Shown here: positions 7,353 through 16,443 of the stretch, piece after piece
How the letters are laid out: every line of letters starts with the position of its first letter
Position numbering within the stretch: position 1 is the first letter of the stretch
NCBI GenBank assembly: GCA_030591965.1
Contig: JAUVAA010000005.1
Coordinates: 1-43,559, forward strand
Direction: 5' to 3'
Length of the DNA: 43,559 nucleotides
DNA from: a bacterium
GTDB taxonomy: Bacteria > Pseudomonadota > Gammaproteobacteria > Methylococcales > Methylomonadaceae
The notes under the pieces: model-generated
What the model was told of the DNA's origin: nothing
Database searches by the model: none
Seen by the model: only the letters and a program-made list of their open reading frames with translations
Made by a program: the position numbers and the translations under genes

Positions 7353-7944
7353 AATTATTTTTGTTTGTGTAGTCTATATATTCGAAAACAGCCACAATTT
7401 TACTTACTCCAGTAACATTTTGCACTACTTTTGCAGCCGCGATTCCCTCTTCCTCATGCACAATGCCCATCAAATACACTACTTTTCTTTCCGTAATAAC
7501 TTTAACCCGCGTTGCATCAAAACCAGGTTTTCCTTTCACCTCGGTTAGTGCATCTTTAACTTTAATTGTTATTAATGCATCCCCACTACGCTCTTGCATA
7601 GTCGAGATAGGAGCAACGACCAGCTCATTATGCACCAATTTTACACCAGAAATAATTCGTATATTTGCAATTATTTTTTCTCGTATAGCTTCAGACTCAG
7701 CCTCACCTGTGACCAGCACTTTACCATTATAAGAAGTAATATTAAAGTGGGCATGCTCCTTTACATCATCTAAAGCATGTAATTCAATGATTGCACTATC
7801 TTCAATATTCTCATCTAAGGTAATAACTGCACTACTACGCCTATCATGCAAGAACGAAAGACCTGTTAATTCGGCAAGGCCATTAGCCAAGCTACTACAC
7901 CCAGTTAAGCTGAAAATACAAAGCAACGCGAAACTTAATTTCAT
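7351..7944 (-). CDS. dolP: Outer-membrane lipoprotein with two BON domains, DolP/YraP type
   Basis: In E. coli DolP is an outer-membrane lipoprotein that binds anionic phospholipid at division sites and supports envelope integrity and BAM function. This 197-residue protein has a lipoprotein signal ending in LTGC (Cys16) and two BON domains (about residues 45-113 and 120-190). The BON-like GKVLVTGEAESEAIREKI and VVYLMGIVHEEEGIAAAKVVQNVTGVSKI patterns are clear. Its start overlaps the diaA stop by four bases (ATGA), as expected for an operon. The order lpoA-yraN-diaA-dolP matches E. coli, which supports the assignment over generic OsmY-like proteins. Confidence 0.88.
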   Translation of the reverse strand: MKLSFALLCIFSLTGCSSLANGLAELTGLSFLHDRRSSAVITLDENIEDSAIIELHALDDVKEHAHFNITSYNGKVLVTGEAESEAIREKIIANIRIISGVKLVHNELVVAPISTMQERSGDALITIKVKDALTEVKGKPGFDATRVKVITERKVVYLMGIVHEEEGIAAAKVVQNVTGVSKIVAVFEYIDYTNKNN

Positions 7945-8537
7945 AGCAATTGGTTACCAAATAATTGAGTATCTATCAAATCACACAAGCAATGTGTAAT
8001 CAAAAGGTGCGCCTCATGAATTCTTACCGCTGACTGGCTAGGAACACAAAGACATACATCCGATTCATGCAACAGAGCAGACAAAGAACTCTCATTTTCC
8101 CCGTTGAGCAATATTACCGCCATTTTCTTATCATGTGCCGCATTAATCAACTTAACCAGATTCAGGCTACTCTCTTCAGTACTATAAAGCAACAACACAT
8201 CAGATGCTTGCCCTAAAGCACGTAACTGCTTGGCAAATACATCATCATAATGCTGAGTACTTGCGATTGCAGTGAGCATTTGCACATCATTTACCAATGA
8301 GATTGCAGGCAACGAAGGTCTTTCTCGCTCATAGCGATTAACCATTATTGATGCAAAATGCTGAGCACTTGCAACTGACGCACCATTACCGCAACTTAAT
8401 ACTTTTTTATCTGCCAGTAAAGCATTAACAATTTGCTGCGCAGCAAATTCTATTAGCTCGGCCAATTCGCTCAAAATAAGCTGTTGTGTTTGAATACTTT
8501 CTGTAATCTGATGATTTATATTTGCTTGCAGACTCAT
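7941..8537 (-). CDS. diaA: SIS-domain protein DiaA (DnaA-associating replication initiation factor)
   Basis: DiaA binds DnaA and promotes its assembly at the origin; it is a catalytically idle relative of the phosphoheptose isomerase GmhA. The 198-residue protein is one SIS domain, with CGNGASVASAQHFASIMVNRYERERPSLPAISL near residue 48, typical of both DiaA and GmhA. I favour DiaA because of the gene order (between yraN and dolP) and because the C-terminal part reads IHEAHLLITHCLCDLID rather than a heptose pathway setting. The sequence alone cannot exclude isomerase activity. It starts 3 bases after the yraN stop. Confidence 0.82.
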   Translation of the reverse strand: MSLQANINHQITESIQTQQLILSELAELIEFAAQQIVNALLADKKVLSCGNGASVASAQHFASIMVNRYERERPSLPAISLVNDVQMLTAIASTQHYDDVFAKQLRALGQASDVLLLYSTEESSLNLVKLINAAHDKKMAVILLNGENESSLSALLHESDVCLCVPSQSAVRIHEAHLLITHCLCDLIDTQLFGNQLL

Positions 8538-8540
8538 ATT

Positions 8541-8891
8541 TTAAAATGCATTTTTTACCCATTGAGGAGAAGTATCTCCTGTGATTGCTACAACATCAAA
8601 CCTAATTGGCTGATCAATTTTTTTTGCTACTATATAATGCTTTGTCGCCGCAATAATCCGCGCTTGTTTAGTCGAGGTAACACTTTCTAAAGCGCTGCCG
8701 TAACGATCATTTTTGCGATACCTTACTTCGACAACAACCAGAACACCCTTGTCATCCATAAGCAAATCCAACTCACCCCATTTACACCGGTAATTACGCT
8801 CCACTAAGACTTGTCCTTGCTGCAAAAGAAAACTCAAAGCTCGCTCTTCATACAGATTGCCTTTTTCTATTGTCGTTACCTTAGTATGCAC
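8541..8891 (-). CDS. yraN: YraN family endonuclease-like protein (UPF0102)
   Basis: The 116-residue protein has the restriction-endonuclease-like fold signature of the family: GxxYEERALSFL at the N-terminus, NYRCKWGELDLLM with the conserved Glu-x-Asp, then VVEVRYRK (Glu-Val-Arg). The biological role is poorly known; related proteins have been linked to recombination or DNA repair. The start is a GTG at 8889-8891 that overlaps the end of lpoA by 11 bases, so it is translated with its operon partners. Confidence 0.88.
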   Translation of the reverse strand: MHTKVTTIEKGNLYEERALSFLLQQGQVLVERNYRCKWGELDLLMDDKGVLVVVEVRYRKNDRYGSALESVTSTKQARIIAATKHYIVAKKIDQPIRFDVVAITGDTSPQWVKNAF

Positions 8892-10812
8892 GTGATTCTT
8901 CTTCAGGCTTGATAAGTAACTCTCTCTCTAGCAAGAACTCCGAAGCATTATCTTGAAAATCGACAGTTATATTCTCCGCAGTATCAATTAACAATGCCTC
9001 CCCTTGCTTAAATTTAGCACATATTAAACGCCGTTCGATTCGGTTAACTGCATTTAATGATAGCCGGCCAGTGGCACCTTGATACTGCATTGAATCTAGT
9101 TTATTAAGGTGCGGAACCACATTATACGCATCTATACCAAACGCTATTAAACTTAAAAAACTATCTGGAAATTGCTCCCATGTACTTTGTAGCGTGCGTT
9201 TATCTAGGTCACCTTGATAAGCCAGCTCAAATAACCAAGGAATACTACAGAACCCCACGCCTTCCAAGTCTATATCTTTTTTCGGCGCAGGCTGCCCACC
9301 ATAGACCCTTGATAAACCATAAACGGCAATCGATTCAGCACGATTATGATAAAACTGTGGATTAATCAATCGCGCCACCTTATTGGGTGCGACCATAAAT
9401 ATGACATCAACATCTTGCCGCCGATAAGGATTAGATTCAACATTTGCAATAACCTTCGACAGCATCTGAATACGATACTGACTTTCATTTATATTTAGCA
9501 GCTGCTTCACTGGAAAGCTAAAGTCCTTCGCTCCCCTTTCAAAATCCTGAACGTCTAGTACATCCCCCTCCAAATCGTTCCATGCATTTTTGAAATAGGT
9601 AGCTAAGCGATCGCCATCCATTGTATTCGGCGCGAGAATAATGGCATTTTTATGCCCCTCAAAACGCGCTTGATTAGTCGCCTGCCGCACTTCATCAAGA
9701 GGACTTAATGCGAACTGATACAAATTCACCTTAAATAATTCCTCTACATAGTTTAAAGCCAAAACAGGCACTGAGAACTCTGCCCCCGCGGCTAGCTGAC
9801 TAATGAGCTGTTTATTAAGCGGCCCTACAACCAACTGCGCTCCATCTGCAATAGCCTCATGGTAAAGCGCGACAATATCTTTACTTTGAGTATCATAAAA
9901 ATGCAAATTAGGGCGCTGCGCATCTTGCTGATGCTGATAATAAGCCGCCATAACCCCCTCTTTGACGGCTTGAGCATGAGCAACATAAGGACCTGATTCC
10001 GGCAAAAAAACTGCAATTTCGCTAATATCACCAATATTAACTCTGTTTGTGGAAAAATAACCCGCTGCAATTAGCGACTGCCCCGGATGTTGCGTATATT
10101 TCTGCATCCAGCTGTCTAGTGCCAAATTAAATTCTGACGAGCCTTTATTGAATTTGCGCATAATGCTCGCCAATTCGACCCAGCCCGAATAAATATCATA
10201 TTTTTGCAAACTTAACTGACGCTCTTGTACATGAGCAGGCAATAGAGCCAGTACTTCTAAAATAGATATATTATTTTGAGTTTTTTCATCGCCAAACAGA
10301 TAAGAACCCAAGGTAATTCGTTCACGCGCACTCGCCTCTAACTGCCCCGTTAATGCAAAAGCGAAGGCACGCGCACTACGATACTCAAGCTGTTTATCTC
10401 TAGTTAATGCAAAAGGCTGAATTAACTGCAAGCGATTAATTGCTTGTTCGGCATTTCCCGCACTTAAATCTATTTGTGCATACAGCAAATACAAATGATT
10501 GCGCTGATCTAAACCCAAATCAGCCGGCCTTATTAAGTCCACATATCCTTTTGCCTGCTCATCAAAACCCATTTTAAATAAAGCATGCGCAGCTTGTAAC
10601 CGAAAAACATTTTGCTGCCCAGAGGGATGTTCCGCTAACTTCTGATATAGGATAGCCGCTTTTTCATACTCCCCCATAGAATACAATTGATCTGCTTGCC
10701 GACTAATGCTTTGCGAACCTGAATCTAGTGGCCTACCTCCCCTAGATTGAGTCGTACAACTAGCCATTAAGGCCACACATAAAATCAACCCTAGCTCAAT
10801 ATATCGCTTCAT
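8881..10812 (-). CDS. lpoA: LpoA, outer-membrane lipoprotein activator of penicillin-binding protein 1A
   Basis: LpoA reaches from the outer membrane through the peptidoglycan to stimulate PBP1A. From the start at 10812 the protein has 643 residues, in the family range. It has a lipoprotein signal (MKRYIELGLILCVALMASC, Cys19), an N-terminal TPR-like half (for example QADQLYSMGEYEKAAILYQKLAEH) and a C-terminal periplasmic-binding-protein-like half (INIGDISEIAVFLPESGPYV onward, with ADGAQLVVGPLNKQLI). An in-frame ATG at 10845 has a GGGG stretch upstream and would add 11 residues in front of the signal, so it remains possible. It is divergent from rsmI and first in the lpoA-yraN-diaA-dolP operon, as in E. 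coli. Confidence 0.9.
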   Translation of the reverse strand: MKRYIELGLILCVALMASCTTQSRGGRPLDSGSQSISRQADQLYSMGEYEKAAILYQKLAEHPSGQQNVFRLQAAHALFKMGFDEQAKGYVDLIRPADLGLDQRNHLYLLYAQIDLSAGNAEQAINRLQLIQPFALTRDKQLEYRSARAFAFALTGQLEASARERITLGSYLFGDEKTQNNISILEVLALLPAHVQERQLSLQKYDIYSGWVELASIMRKFNKGSSEFNLALDSWMQKYTQHPGQSLIAAGYFSTNRVNIGDISEIAVFLPESGPYVAHAQAVKEGVMAAYYQHQQDAQRPNLHFYDTQSKDIVALYHEAIADGAQLVVGPLNKQLISQLAAGAEFSVPVLALNYVEELFKVNLYQFALSPLDEVRQATNQARFEGHKNAIILAPNTMDGDRLATYFKNAWNDLEGDVLDVQDFERGAKDFSFPVKQLLNINESQYRIQMLSKVIANVESNPYRRQDVDVIFMVAPNKVARLINPQFYHNRAESIAVYGLSRVYGGQPAPKKDIDLEGVGFCSIPWLFELAYQGDLDKRTLQSTWEQFPDSFLSLIAFGIDAYNVVPHLNKLDSMQYQGATGRLSLNAVNRIERRLICAKFKQGEALLIDTAENITVDFQDNASEFLLERELLIKPEEESRAY

Positions 10813-10970
10813 AAATAACACGCCTAAAATATCCCTGACATACACTGCCCCATTACAGCTAACTACCTTTTCAAATAAAAACTATAGATAACCCGCGCTA
10901 TTATTGAACCCCAAATACTTGAGTAATGATACTATAAAGTTATATTTCACTTATACCCTAGGATTTTAAA

Positions 10971-11831
10971 ATGCCCGATCAATACGGCACATTATATGTT
11001 GTCGCAACCCCTATTGGTAATTTAGCCGACTTCAGTCTAAGAGCCATCGAAACACTGCAGCAAGTTGACCTTATCTGCGCAGAGGATACCCGACACGCCC
11101 GGACATTATTACAACACCACGGCATTACAACACATTGTATTGCGCTACATCAACACAATGAAGACCGTGCTGCACAAGGAATAATCGAGAAAATCCAACA
11201 AGGTATGTCCATTGCCATCATTTCTGATGCAGGTACTCCTTTAATTAGCGATCCAGGCATGCCTTTAGTTGCTTTAGCCCATGCATCCGATATTAAAGTA
11301 TCGCCTATTCCTGGAGCTTGCGCCCTAATAGCGGCATTATCAGCATCCGGCCTCCCTGTTTCCCAATTTTCTTTTCTAGGTTTTATTCCGCGAACATCTA
11401 GCGCACGGCGTAATTTATTTAACGAAAAAAAGAATAATACCGAATCATGGGTGTTTTATGAGTCATGTCATCGCATTGCAGACTGTATGAACGATTTAGC
11501 GAGCACACTTCCACCCGATCGCATCATTGCAATTGCACGCGAAATAACAAAAATGCATGAGACCATTGTAAAGTCCAGCATACAAGACATGCTCGCGCTT
11601 ATCGAGACAGATAGCAACATGCGCCGTGGCGAGTTTGTAGTCATGATCACTGGCGCGGTTATCGATAAAAAAGAAGAAGAATTAACTGAACAACAACTAA
11701 AAACGCTTAAAGCCTTACTACAAGAATGCTCAATAAAAACAGCCGTCAGTTTGGCCGTAGAAATCACCGGAGTACGCAAAAAACTACTCTATCAAACAGC
11801 CTTAGAATTATCATCAGACAATCAAAAATAA
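10971..11831 (+). CDS. rsmI: 16S rRNA 2'-O-ribose C1402 methyltransferase
   Basis: Methylates the ribose of C1402 in the decoding centre of 16S rRNA, using S-adenosylmethionine. The 286-residue protein is a tetrapyrrole-methylase-fold enzyme. VATPIGNLADFSLRAI (11-26), CAEDTRH near 36-42, and IISDAGTPLISDPG (83-96) are typical of the family. AGGA lies seven bases before the ATG. It is divergent from lpoA, the conserved rsmI/lpoA arrangement, and is followed immediately by rnpB. Confidence 0.95.
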   Translation: MPDQYGTLYVVATPIGNLADFSLRAIETLQQVDLICAEDTRHARTLLQHHGITTHCIALHQHNEDRAAQGIIEKIQQGMSIAIISDAGTPLISDPGMPLVALAHASDIKVSPIPGACALIAALSASGLPVSQFSFLGFIPRTSSARRNLFNEKKNNTESWVFYESCHRIADCMNDLASTLPPDRIIAIAREITKMHETIVKSSIQDMLALIETDSNMRRGEFVVMITGAVIDKKEEELTEQQLKTLKALLQECSIKTAVSLAVEITGVRKKLLYQTALELSSDNQK

Positions 11832-11851
11832 CGACTTCGTCACAATTCAGC

Positions 11852-11857
11852 TATAAT
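11852..11857 (+). promoter_or_regulatory. -10 element of the rnpB promoter
   Basis: A perfect TATAAT ends six bases before the predicted 5' end of RNase P RNA (11864), which supports both. I find no good -35 hexamer at 16-18 bases upstream, so the promoter may depend on other contacts. Confidence 0.7.
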
Positions 11858-11863
11858 AAACCC

Positions 11864-12217
11864 AGAGTTGGTCAGGCAGTCGCTTTTTTACTTTGCAATA
11901 CAAGTAAAACAGAGGAAAGTCCGGGCTCCAAAGGGCAAGGTACCAGATAACTCCTGGGGGGTGTGAGCCCACGGAAAGTGCAGCAGAAAATAAACCGCCT
12001 AACTCTTAGGAGTTAGGTAAGGGTGAAATGGTGCGGTAAGAGCGCACCGCGTGACTGGTAACAGAAACGGCATGGTAAACCCTACCTGGAGCAAGATCAA
12101 ATAGAGGAGCTGACTCGTGGCCCGCGGGGCTCCTGGGTAGATTGCTTGAGCCATAAGGTGACTTATGGCCTAGATGAATGACTGTCCTCGACAAAACCCG
12201 GCTTATCGACCAACTCT
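11864..12217 (+). ncRNA. rnpB: RNase P RNA, bacterial class A
   Basis: The catalytic RNA that removes 5' leaders from tRNA precursors. The ends AGAGTTGGTC (11864-11873) and GACCAACTCT (12208-12217) form the long P1 helix. The universal block AGAGGAAAGTCCGGGC lies near 11911, followed by the GTGAGCCCACGGAAAGTGC region, then GGTAAGGGTGAAATGGTGCGGTAAGAGCGCACCG further on (12016-12049), and the 3' conserved region with the TAGATGAATGACTGTC block and the ACAAAACCCGGCTTA segment. A T-rich stretch after P1 (12219-12234) may end transcription. Confidence 0.97.
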
Positions 12218-12322
12218 ACTTTTTATATTTTTATAGGGTCGAAATAGATTAATCCTAATAAGGGTTTATCTTTCGGTTCATAGACACAAGAATGAGACAG
12301 CCATGGAGCTGATATTTAGTGG

Positions 12323-12340
12323 ATTGATCTATCGATCAAT
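12323..12340. promoter_or_regulatory. Palindromic operator candidate upstream of the Crp-like gene
   Basis: ATTGATC-TATC-GATCAAT is a perfect 7-bp inverted repeat in the 217-base gap between rnpB and the regulator. It resembles the half-sites of an Fnr box (TTGAT...ATCAA) but with a spacing two bases longer, and it does not fit the TGTGA half-site expected for the adjacent Crp-like protein. The rest of the gap shows nothing else I can name. Confidence 0.4.
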
Positions 12341-12434
12341 AGTTTAAACAAATGCTACGATTCCACTTCACTTCATTAGACTATTTCATTCCTACTTCTA
12401 AAACCGCTTTCACTAGCTAAGAAACTCATTACCT

Positions 12435-13082
12435 ATGATGTCCACAACACCAACTAACAACAACGCGATTCTCGCTTTACTTCATTTATGTCACGTGCGC
12501 AGCTACCCCACTAAAACGACGATTATTCGTCCAGGTGATAAGGGTGATTGCTTACATTTCATCATTGAAGGCTCTGTCAGTATTTGTGCTGAAGATAATG
12601 ATGGCCATGAACTGATATTAGCTTACCTAAATAAAGATGAATTTATTGGTGAAATAGGTATATTTAAAGGCGCAGAAATCCGACAAGTAAGCGTCAAGAC
12701 ACGCTCAGCCTGTAAGTTAGCAGAGATTGGTTACACTCGATTACATCATGCATTAAAAAACGAACTAGCTGATCAAGCCGTTGATTTACTCAGTTTATTT
12801 GGCCAGCAACTTGCTGACCGCCTACTTATCACTAGCAGAAAATACTGCGATTTAGCCTTTATGGCGGTTGAAGGTCGTATTGCACGCGCCTTATTAGACT
12901 TAACTAAAGAACCCGATGCCATCACTCACCCCGACGGCATGCAATTACACATTACCCGCCAAGAAATTGGCCGCATTGTCGGCTGCTCCAGAGAAATGGT
13001 TGGTCGAGTACTGAAAGAAATGGAAGATAAAGACCTTATTTCAGCACACGGAAAAACCATCGTGGTATTTGGTACACGCTAA
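12435..13082 (+). CDS. crp: Crp/Vfr-type cyclic-AMP-responsive transcription regulator
   Basis: A global regulator that binds DNA when loaded with cAMP. The 215-residue protein aligns along its length with E. coli CRP: N-terminal cyclic nucleotide domain (GSVSICAEDNDGHELILAYL, FIGEIGIF), dimer helix, and C-terminal helix-turn-helix ITRQEIGRIVGCSREMVGRVLKEME (173-197). The DNA-reading residues correspond to R186, E187 and R191, so a TGTGA-type half-site is likely. Of the cAMP contacts G72, E73, R83, T133 and S134 are kept, but the serine after the arginine is glutamine (Q84). The ribosome site is weak and two ATGs are adjacent (12435, 12438). It faces lipA tail to tail. Which genes it controls here cannot be told from the sequence. 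Confidence 0.88.
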   Translation: MMSTTPTNNNAILALLHLCHVRSYPTKTTIIRPGDKGDCLHFIIEGSVSICAEDNDGHELILAYLNKDEFIGEIGIFKGAEIRQVSVKTRSACKLAEIGYTRLHHALKNELADQAVDLLSLFGQQLADRLLITSRKYCDLAFMAVEGRIARALLDLTKEPDAITHPDGMQLHITRQEIGRIVGCSREMVGRVLKEMEDKDLISAHGKTIVVFGTR

Positions 13083-13147
13083 ACTAATTGCATTAATGGC
13101 AGACAAGTAGGCCACAGCACCCTATCAAGAAAAGGCAGCGCCCCTAC

Positions 13148-14128
13148 CTACCCTGCTACATCCATAATTTCTAGCAATTCACGCGCTTGCTCATCTGCAT
13201 GATAAGAAGAGCGTACCATCGGCCCGCTGGCAACCTGCTTAAAGCCTAAATCTCTAGCCAAAACAGCATATTCATCAAACTCTGCTGGCGTGATATAACG
13301 CTGCACCGCCAAATGCTCAGCACTGGGCTGCAAATATTGACCCAACGTTAGAATAGAACAGTGATGTGCACGCAAATCACGCATAACCTCAAGCACCTCT
13401 TCTTGCGTTTCTCCTATACCCAGCATCAACCCTGATTTTGTCGGTACGTGAGGCAAGACCTCATGATAAGCATGTAATAAGCCTAAGGACTGCTGATAGT
13501 CAGCTCCCGGCCTAGCTTGTTTATACAATCTTGGAATAGTTTCTAAATTATGATTAAACACATCCACAGGAGTCACTTGCAAAATATCCAATGCACGTTG
13601 CACACGACCTCTAAAGTCAGGCACTAACACCTCTATTTTAGTTTGCGGAGATTGCTCACGAATAGCAGTCACACAAGCAGAAAAATGTCCCGCGCCGCCA
13701 TCTCTTAAATCGTCGCGATCCACCGAAGTAATAACCACATATTTAAGCGCCAGCTCTTTAATAGTTTTAGCAAGATTAAGCGGCTCATCAGCATCCAATT
13801 GTAAAGGCTTGCCATGCGCTACATCACAAAAAGGACAACGCCTCGTACATATATCCCCCATAATCATAAAAGTTGCCGTGCCTAAACTAAAGCATTCGTT
13901 TAAATTAGGACATGCCGCCTCTTCACAGACACTATGCAATTTATTTTTACGTAAGGTCTGCTTTATATGAGTAATATCTTCATTCGCTGTTAATTTAATA
14001 CGAATCCATTCTGGCTTACGCAAAACTGTCTCTGCTTTCTCGACTTTGATAGGAATTCTAGCGAGCTTTTCCGCATTACGCTGATGTGTTGCTGGAGTGC
14101 CACGTGATGGTGCTTGAGTAGAAGACAT
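13148..14128 (-). CDS. lipA: Lipoyl synthase
   Basis: Radical-SAM enzyme that inserts two sulfurs into protein-bound octanoyl groups to make lipoyl cofactor. The 326-residue protein carries both iron-sulfur motifs: the auxiliary cluster cysteines C68, C73 and C79 ([13 protein letters not shown]), and the radical-SAM cysteines C94, C98 and C101 (CTRRCPFC). The conserved RSSYHAD lies near the C-terminus. It is the last gene in the row of minus-strand genes from mltB through ybeD and lipB. Its product is needed for the lipoyl domains of AceF encoded 8 kb upstream. Confidence 0.97.
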   Translation of the reverse strand: MSSTQAPSRGTPATHQRNAEKLARIPIKVEKAETVLRKPEWIRIKLTANEDITHIKQTLRKNKLHSVCEEAACPNLNECFSLGTATFMIMGDICTRRCPFCDVAHGKPLQLDADEPLNLAKTIKELALKYVVITSVDRDDLRDGGAGHFSACVTAIREQSPQTKIEVLVPDFRGRVQRALDILQVTPVDVFNHNLETIPRLYKQARPGADYQQSLGLLHAYHEVLPHVPTKSGLMLGIGETQEEVLEVMRDLRAHHCSILTLGQYLQPSAEHLAVQRYITPAEFDEYAVLARDLGFKQVASGPMVRSSYHADEQARELLEIMDVAG

Positions 14129-14207
14129 AAATATTGTTACCGATAAATTGTTTGACGTTTAAAGCTTAATGTACACCGTTTAAACGCAATAAAAGACCAC
14201 AGAGACA

Positions 14208-14825
14208 TTAGCAAGCCGCTGAATCTAAAGCTTGAATAATAGAATGGACAACGGGTAATGCCAATTCGAAAGTATTGATATGCACTCCCTGGTCAGCTAA
14301 CTGAGTTACTTGCAGACCTTGGTAGCCACAAGGATTAATATAACTAAAGGGCAACAAATCCATACAATTATTGAGACTCAAGCCATGATAGCTCGAACCT
14401 TTTTTAATACGCAAACCAACCGAACCAATTTTCTCACCCGCGATATAAACACCAGGAGCATCGCGCTTCGCCTCAGATTGCAGCCCATACTGAGCAAGCG
14501 TATCAATCATTGCTTGCTCCAAAATACTCACTAACTGACGCACGCCTAACTGTCGACGCTGAATATCAATTAAGGTATAAACCACTAATTGTCCAGGCGC
14601 ATGATAGGTGACTTGCCCTCCTCTATCGGTATTAACAAGAGGTATATCAGAAGTCTGCAGTAAGTGCTCGGGCTTACCATTTAAGCCCTGAGTAAAAACT
14701 GGATCATGCTCAACAATCCATATTTCATCAGCAGTGCTGTGATCTCTGGATAAAGTAAAATCCTGCATGGCCTGCCAACAGCTTTGATACTCTTGCCGAC
14801 CTAAGCGACGCAATTTAATGCCCAT
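14208..14825 (-). CDS. lipB: Octanoyltransferase (lipoate-protein ligase B)
   Basis: Transfers octanoate from acyl carrier protein to lipoyl-domain lysines, the first step of lipoate assembly. The 205-residue protein has the family block [12 protein letters not shown] at 68-79, the lysine in [12 protein letters not shown] (K132) and the acyl-thioester cysteine C166 in YINPCGYQG. Its start overlaps the end of the DUF523 gene by 11 bases. lipA follows after about 80 bases. Confidence 0.95.
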   Translation of the reverse strand: MGIKLRRLGRQEYQSCWQAMQDFTLSRDHSTADEIWIVEHDPVFTQGLNGKPEHLLQTSDIPLVNTDRGGQVTYHAPGQLVVYTLIDIQRRQLGVRQLVSILEQAMIDTLAQYGLQSEAKRDAPGVYIAGEKIGSVGLRIKKGSSYHGLSLNNCMDLLPFSYINPCGYQGLQVTQLADQGVHINTFELALPVVHSIIQALDSAAC

Positions 14826-15318
14826 AACACTTCACTTGATTAATAAATGCATGGAGTTCGCTTTGTTGCTCGATAAGGCCACTTTGTAGCATCGGTAATT
14901 CAGGTGTTAATCGCATAACAGTTGCAGCAAAAACCCCCGTACCTGTACTATCCATCTCACCTGTTGCAAGCCATTGCTTACAATTAGAAACACCGCAACT
15001 CGGTGATTTATCTTTTAAAATCATGCCTGCTAAATTATGCATCTTAAGAAATATTTGCGCATAAGCCTGCATTTTCTCAGTTAAATCAATGCTTGGCTCA
15101 CCGCCACAGGTCAATAAGCGAGTCATCAAACCTTGTTGATGTAATGCTATTTTTTCGCGCGGTACACCTAAACCTATTTCCATCTCGGGGCACACCGGCA
15201 ATAATTCAAAAACCTCAGATAAAGACTGAATGCTTTCATTAGCTTGATGCTCACCATCATACCTAACCTTGTATCCCAGAAGACAAGCACTAACAGCAAT
15301 TATTTTCTTGTTGCTCAC
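14815..15318 (-). CDS. DUF523 family protein (YbbK-like)
   Basis: Function is unknown. The 167-residue protein shows the family signature: [13 protein letters not shown] at the start, the [15 protein letters not shown] block near residue 40, and [13 protein letters not shown] near residue 100. The conserved cysteines suggest a metal or thiol site. Its place between ybeD and lipB, with an 11-base overlap into lipB, suggests co-expression with lipoate genes; in E. coli ybeD and lipB are neighbours without it. No role in lipoylation is shown by the sequence. Confidence 0.85.
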   Translation of the reverse strand: MSNKKIIAVSACLLGYKVRYDGEHQANESIQSLSEVFELLPVCPEMEIGLGVPREKIALHQQGLMTRLLTCGGEPSIDLTEKMQAYAQIFLKMHNLAGMILKDKSPSCGVSNCKQWLATGEMDSTGTGVFAATVMRLTPELPMLQSGLIEQQSELHAFINQVKCYGH

Positions 15319-15330
15319 AGAATCATCAAA

Positions 15331-15603
15331 TCACATCGTTATCAAGACATCTGGGCAAGCAGTCAAATCCATATAAACTGCATCCAGCTGCGCTTTACTC
15401 TGAGCTTCAACCGTTATCGTTACGGAAATATATTTACCACCTTTACTCTCACGCGTTTTCACAGCTGACGCACTCAAATCACTTACATGGCGACGCACAA
15501 TTTCAACCACAATCGCTTCAATATTAGGTATATTTTTACCCATCGCTTTAACAGGAAACTGGCAAGGAAACTCAAAAGGTGTATCGTGTTCTAGCTCTGT
15601 CAT
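15331..15603 (-). CDS. ybeD: YbeD family protein (DUF493)
   Basis: Small 90-residue protein with the fold of an ACT-like regulatory domain; role uncertain. The pattern FPCQFPVKAMGKN, then ESKGGKYISVTITVEAQSKAQLDAVY and a C-terminal VLITM matches the family. It overlaps the transaminase gene upstream by four bases (ATGA). The order dacA...ybeD...lipB-lipA is the E. coli order with two genes inserted, which supports the call. Confidence 0.9.
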   Translation of the reverse strand: MTELEHDTPFEFPCQFPVKAMGKNIPNIEAIVVEIVRRHVSDLSASAVKTRESKGGKYISVTITVEAQSKAQLDAVYMDLTACPDVLITM

Positions 15604-16439
15604 ACAACAACCTGCTTATATTCTTGAAACAATTCCTGCATAGCTAGCCATACCAAACCTACCTGACCATTACCGACAGGCTCATGATCTAAAATAGTGA
15701 CAGGCAAAATTTCCCGCGTTGAGCTGGTCAGCCAAATTTCACTTGCTTGCTGCAAAGCATCTAATGAAATAACATCTTCTTCGATTTGTATATGATTGGC
15801 TTTTGCTAGGTGAATAATCACATCACGCGTAATGCCCGGCAGAATTTCATTGGTTTTTGGTGGTGTAATTAATACGCCATCAATCACTGCAAAAATATTA
15901 CTGGCCGCACCTTCAGTTGCATAGCCTTCTTTAATCAAAATAGCTTCCGCACTACCTTCATCGATCGCTTTTTGGCGCAATAAAATATTAGCTAATAAAG
16001 TGGTCGCTTTAATATTACATAATTGCCAGCGCACATCATCTAAGGTAACCGCTTGTACCCCCTGCTCACGGGCAAAAGGAGCAATTGGGTTACACATAGC
16101 AAATATAGTCGGCGTACAATTTAACGGAAAACCATGGTCTCTTTTATCAGCAACTCCGCGGGTAATGTGCAGATAAATATATTGCGCATCACCTTCAACT
16201 AACAAAGGCTGCAAAATATCCAGCCATTGCTCAGTCGTATAAGATACTGGCAAGCGTATTGCTTTTAAACCGTCATTTAAACGCTGTAAATGCGCTTCAA
16301 AACAAAACAAGTTACCGGCGTAAGCGGGAATCACCTCATACACACTATCGCCAAACAAAAAACCGCGATCCAACACTGAAATCTTTGCTTCCGCTAGGGG
16401 TAGATATTCGCCATTTAAATAAACATTTTTCTCGTGCAT
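15600..16439 (-). CDS. dat: D-amino-acid transaminase (class IV, PLP-dependent)
   Basis: Interconverts D-alanine and D-glutamate (and other D-amino acids) with their keto acids, which can supply cell-wall D-amino acids. The 279-residue protein has the fold-type IV pattern: LDRGFLFGDSVYEV near 23-36, YLHITRGVADKRDHGFP near 89-105 (the RxxHxFP stretch is typical of D-amino-acid rather than branched-chain transaminases), the PLP lysine K144 in CNIKATTLLANILL, and GYATEGAASNIFAV. It begins 4 bases after dacA stops, next to three genes acting on peptidoglycan. A branched-chain or aminodeoxychorismate lyase role is less likely. Confidence 0.88.
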   Translation of the reverse strand: MHEKNVYLNGEYLPLAEAKISVLDRGFLFGDSVYEVIPAYAGNLFCFEAHLQRLNDGLKAIRLPVSYTTEQWLDILQPLLVEGDAQYIYLHITRGVADKRDHGFPLNCTPTIFAMCNPIAPFAREQGVQAVTLDDVRWQLCNIKATTLLANILLRQKAIDEGSAEAILIKEGYATEGAASNIFAVIDGVLITPPKTNEILPGITRDVIIHLAKANHIQIEEDVISLDALQQASEIWLTSSTREILPVTILDHEPVGNGQVGLVWLAMQELFQEYKQVVV

Positions 16440-16443
16440 TATC

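Noticed and set aside
7941-8537. Phosphoheptose isomerase GmhA
   Set aside because: The SIS domain is similar, but the gene order yraN-diaA-dolP favours DiaA; activity cannot be told from sequence alone.
12323-12340. Fnr binding site upstream of the Crp-like gene
   Set aside because: The half-sites match but the spacing is six bases instead of four, so a true Fnr box is unlikely; kept only as a palindrome.
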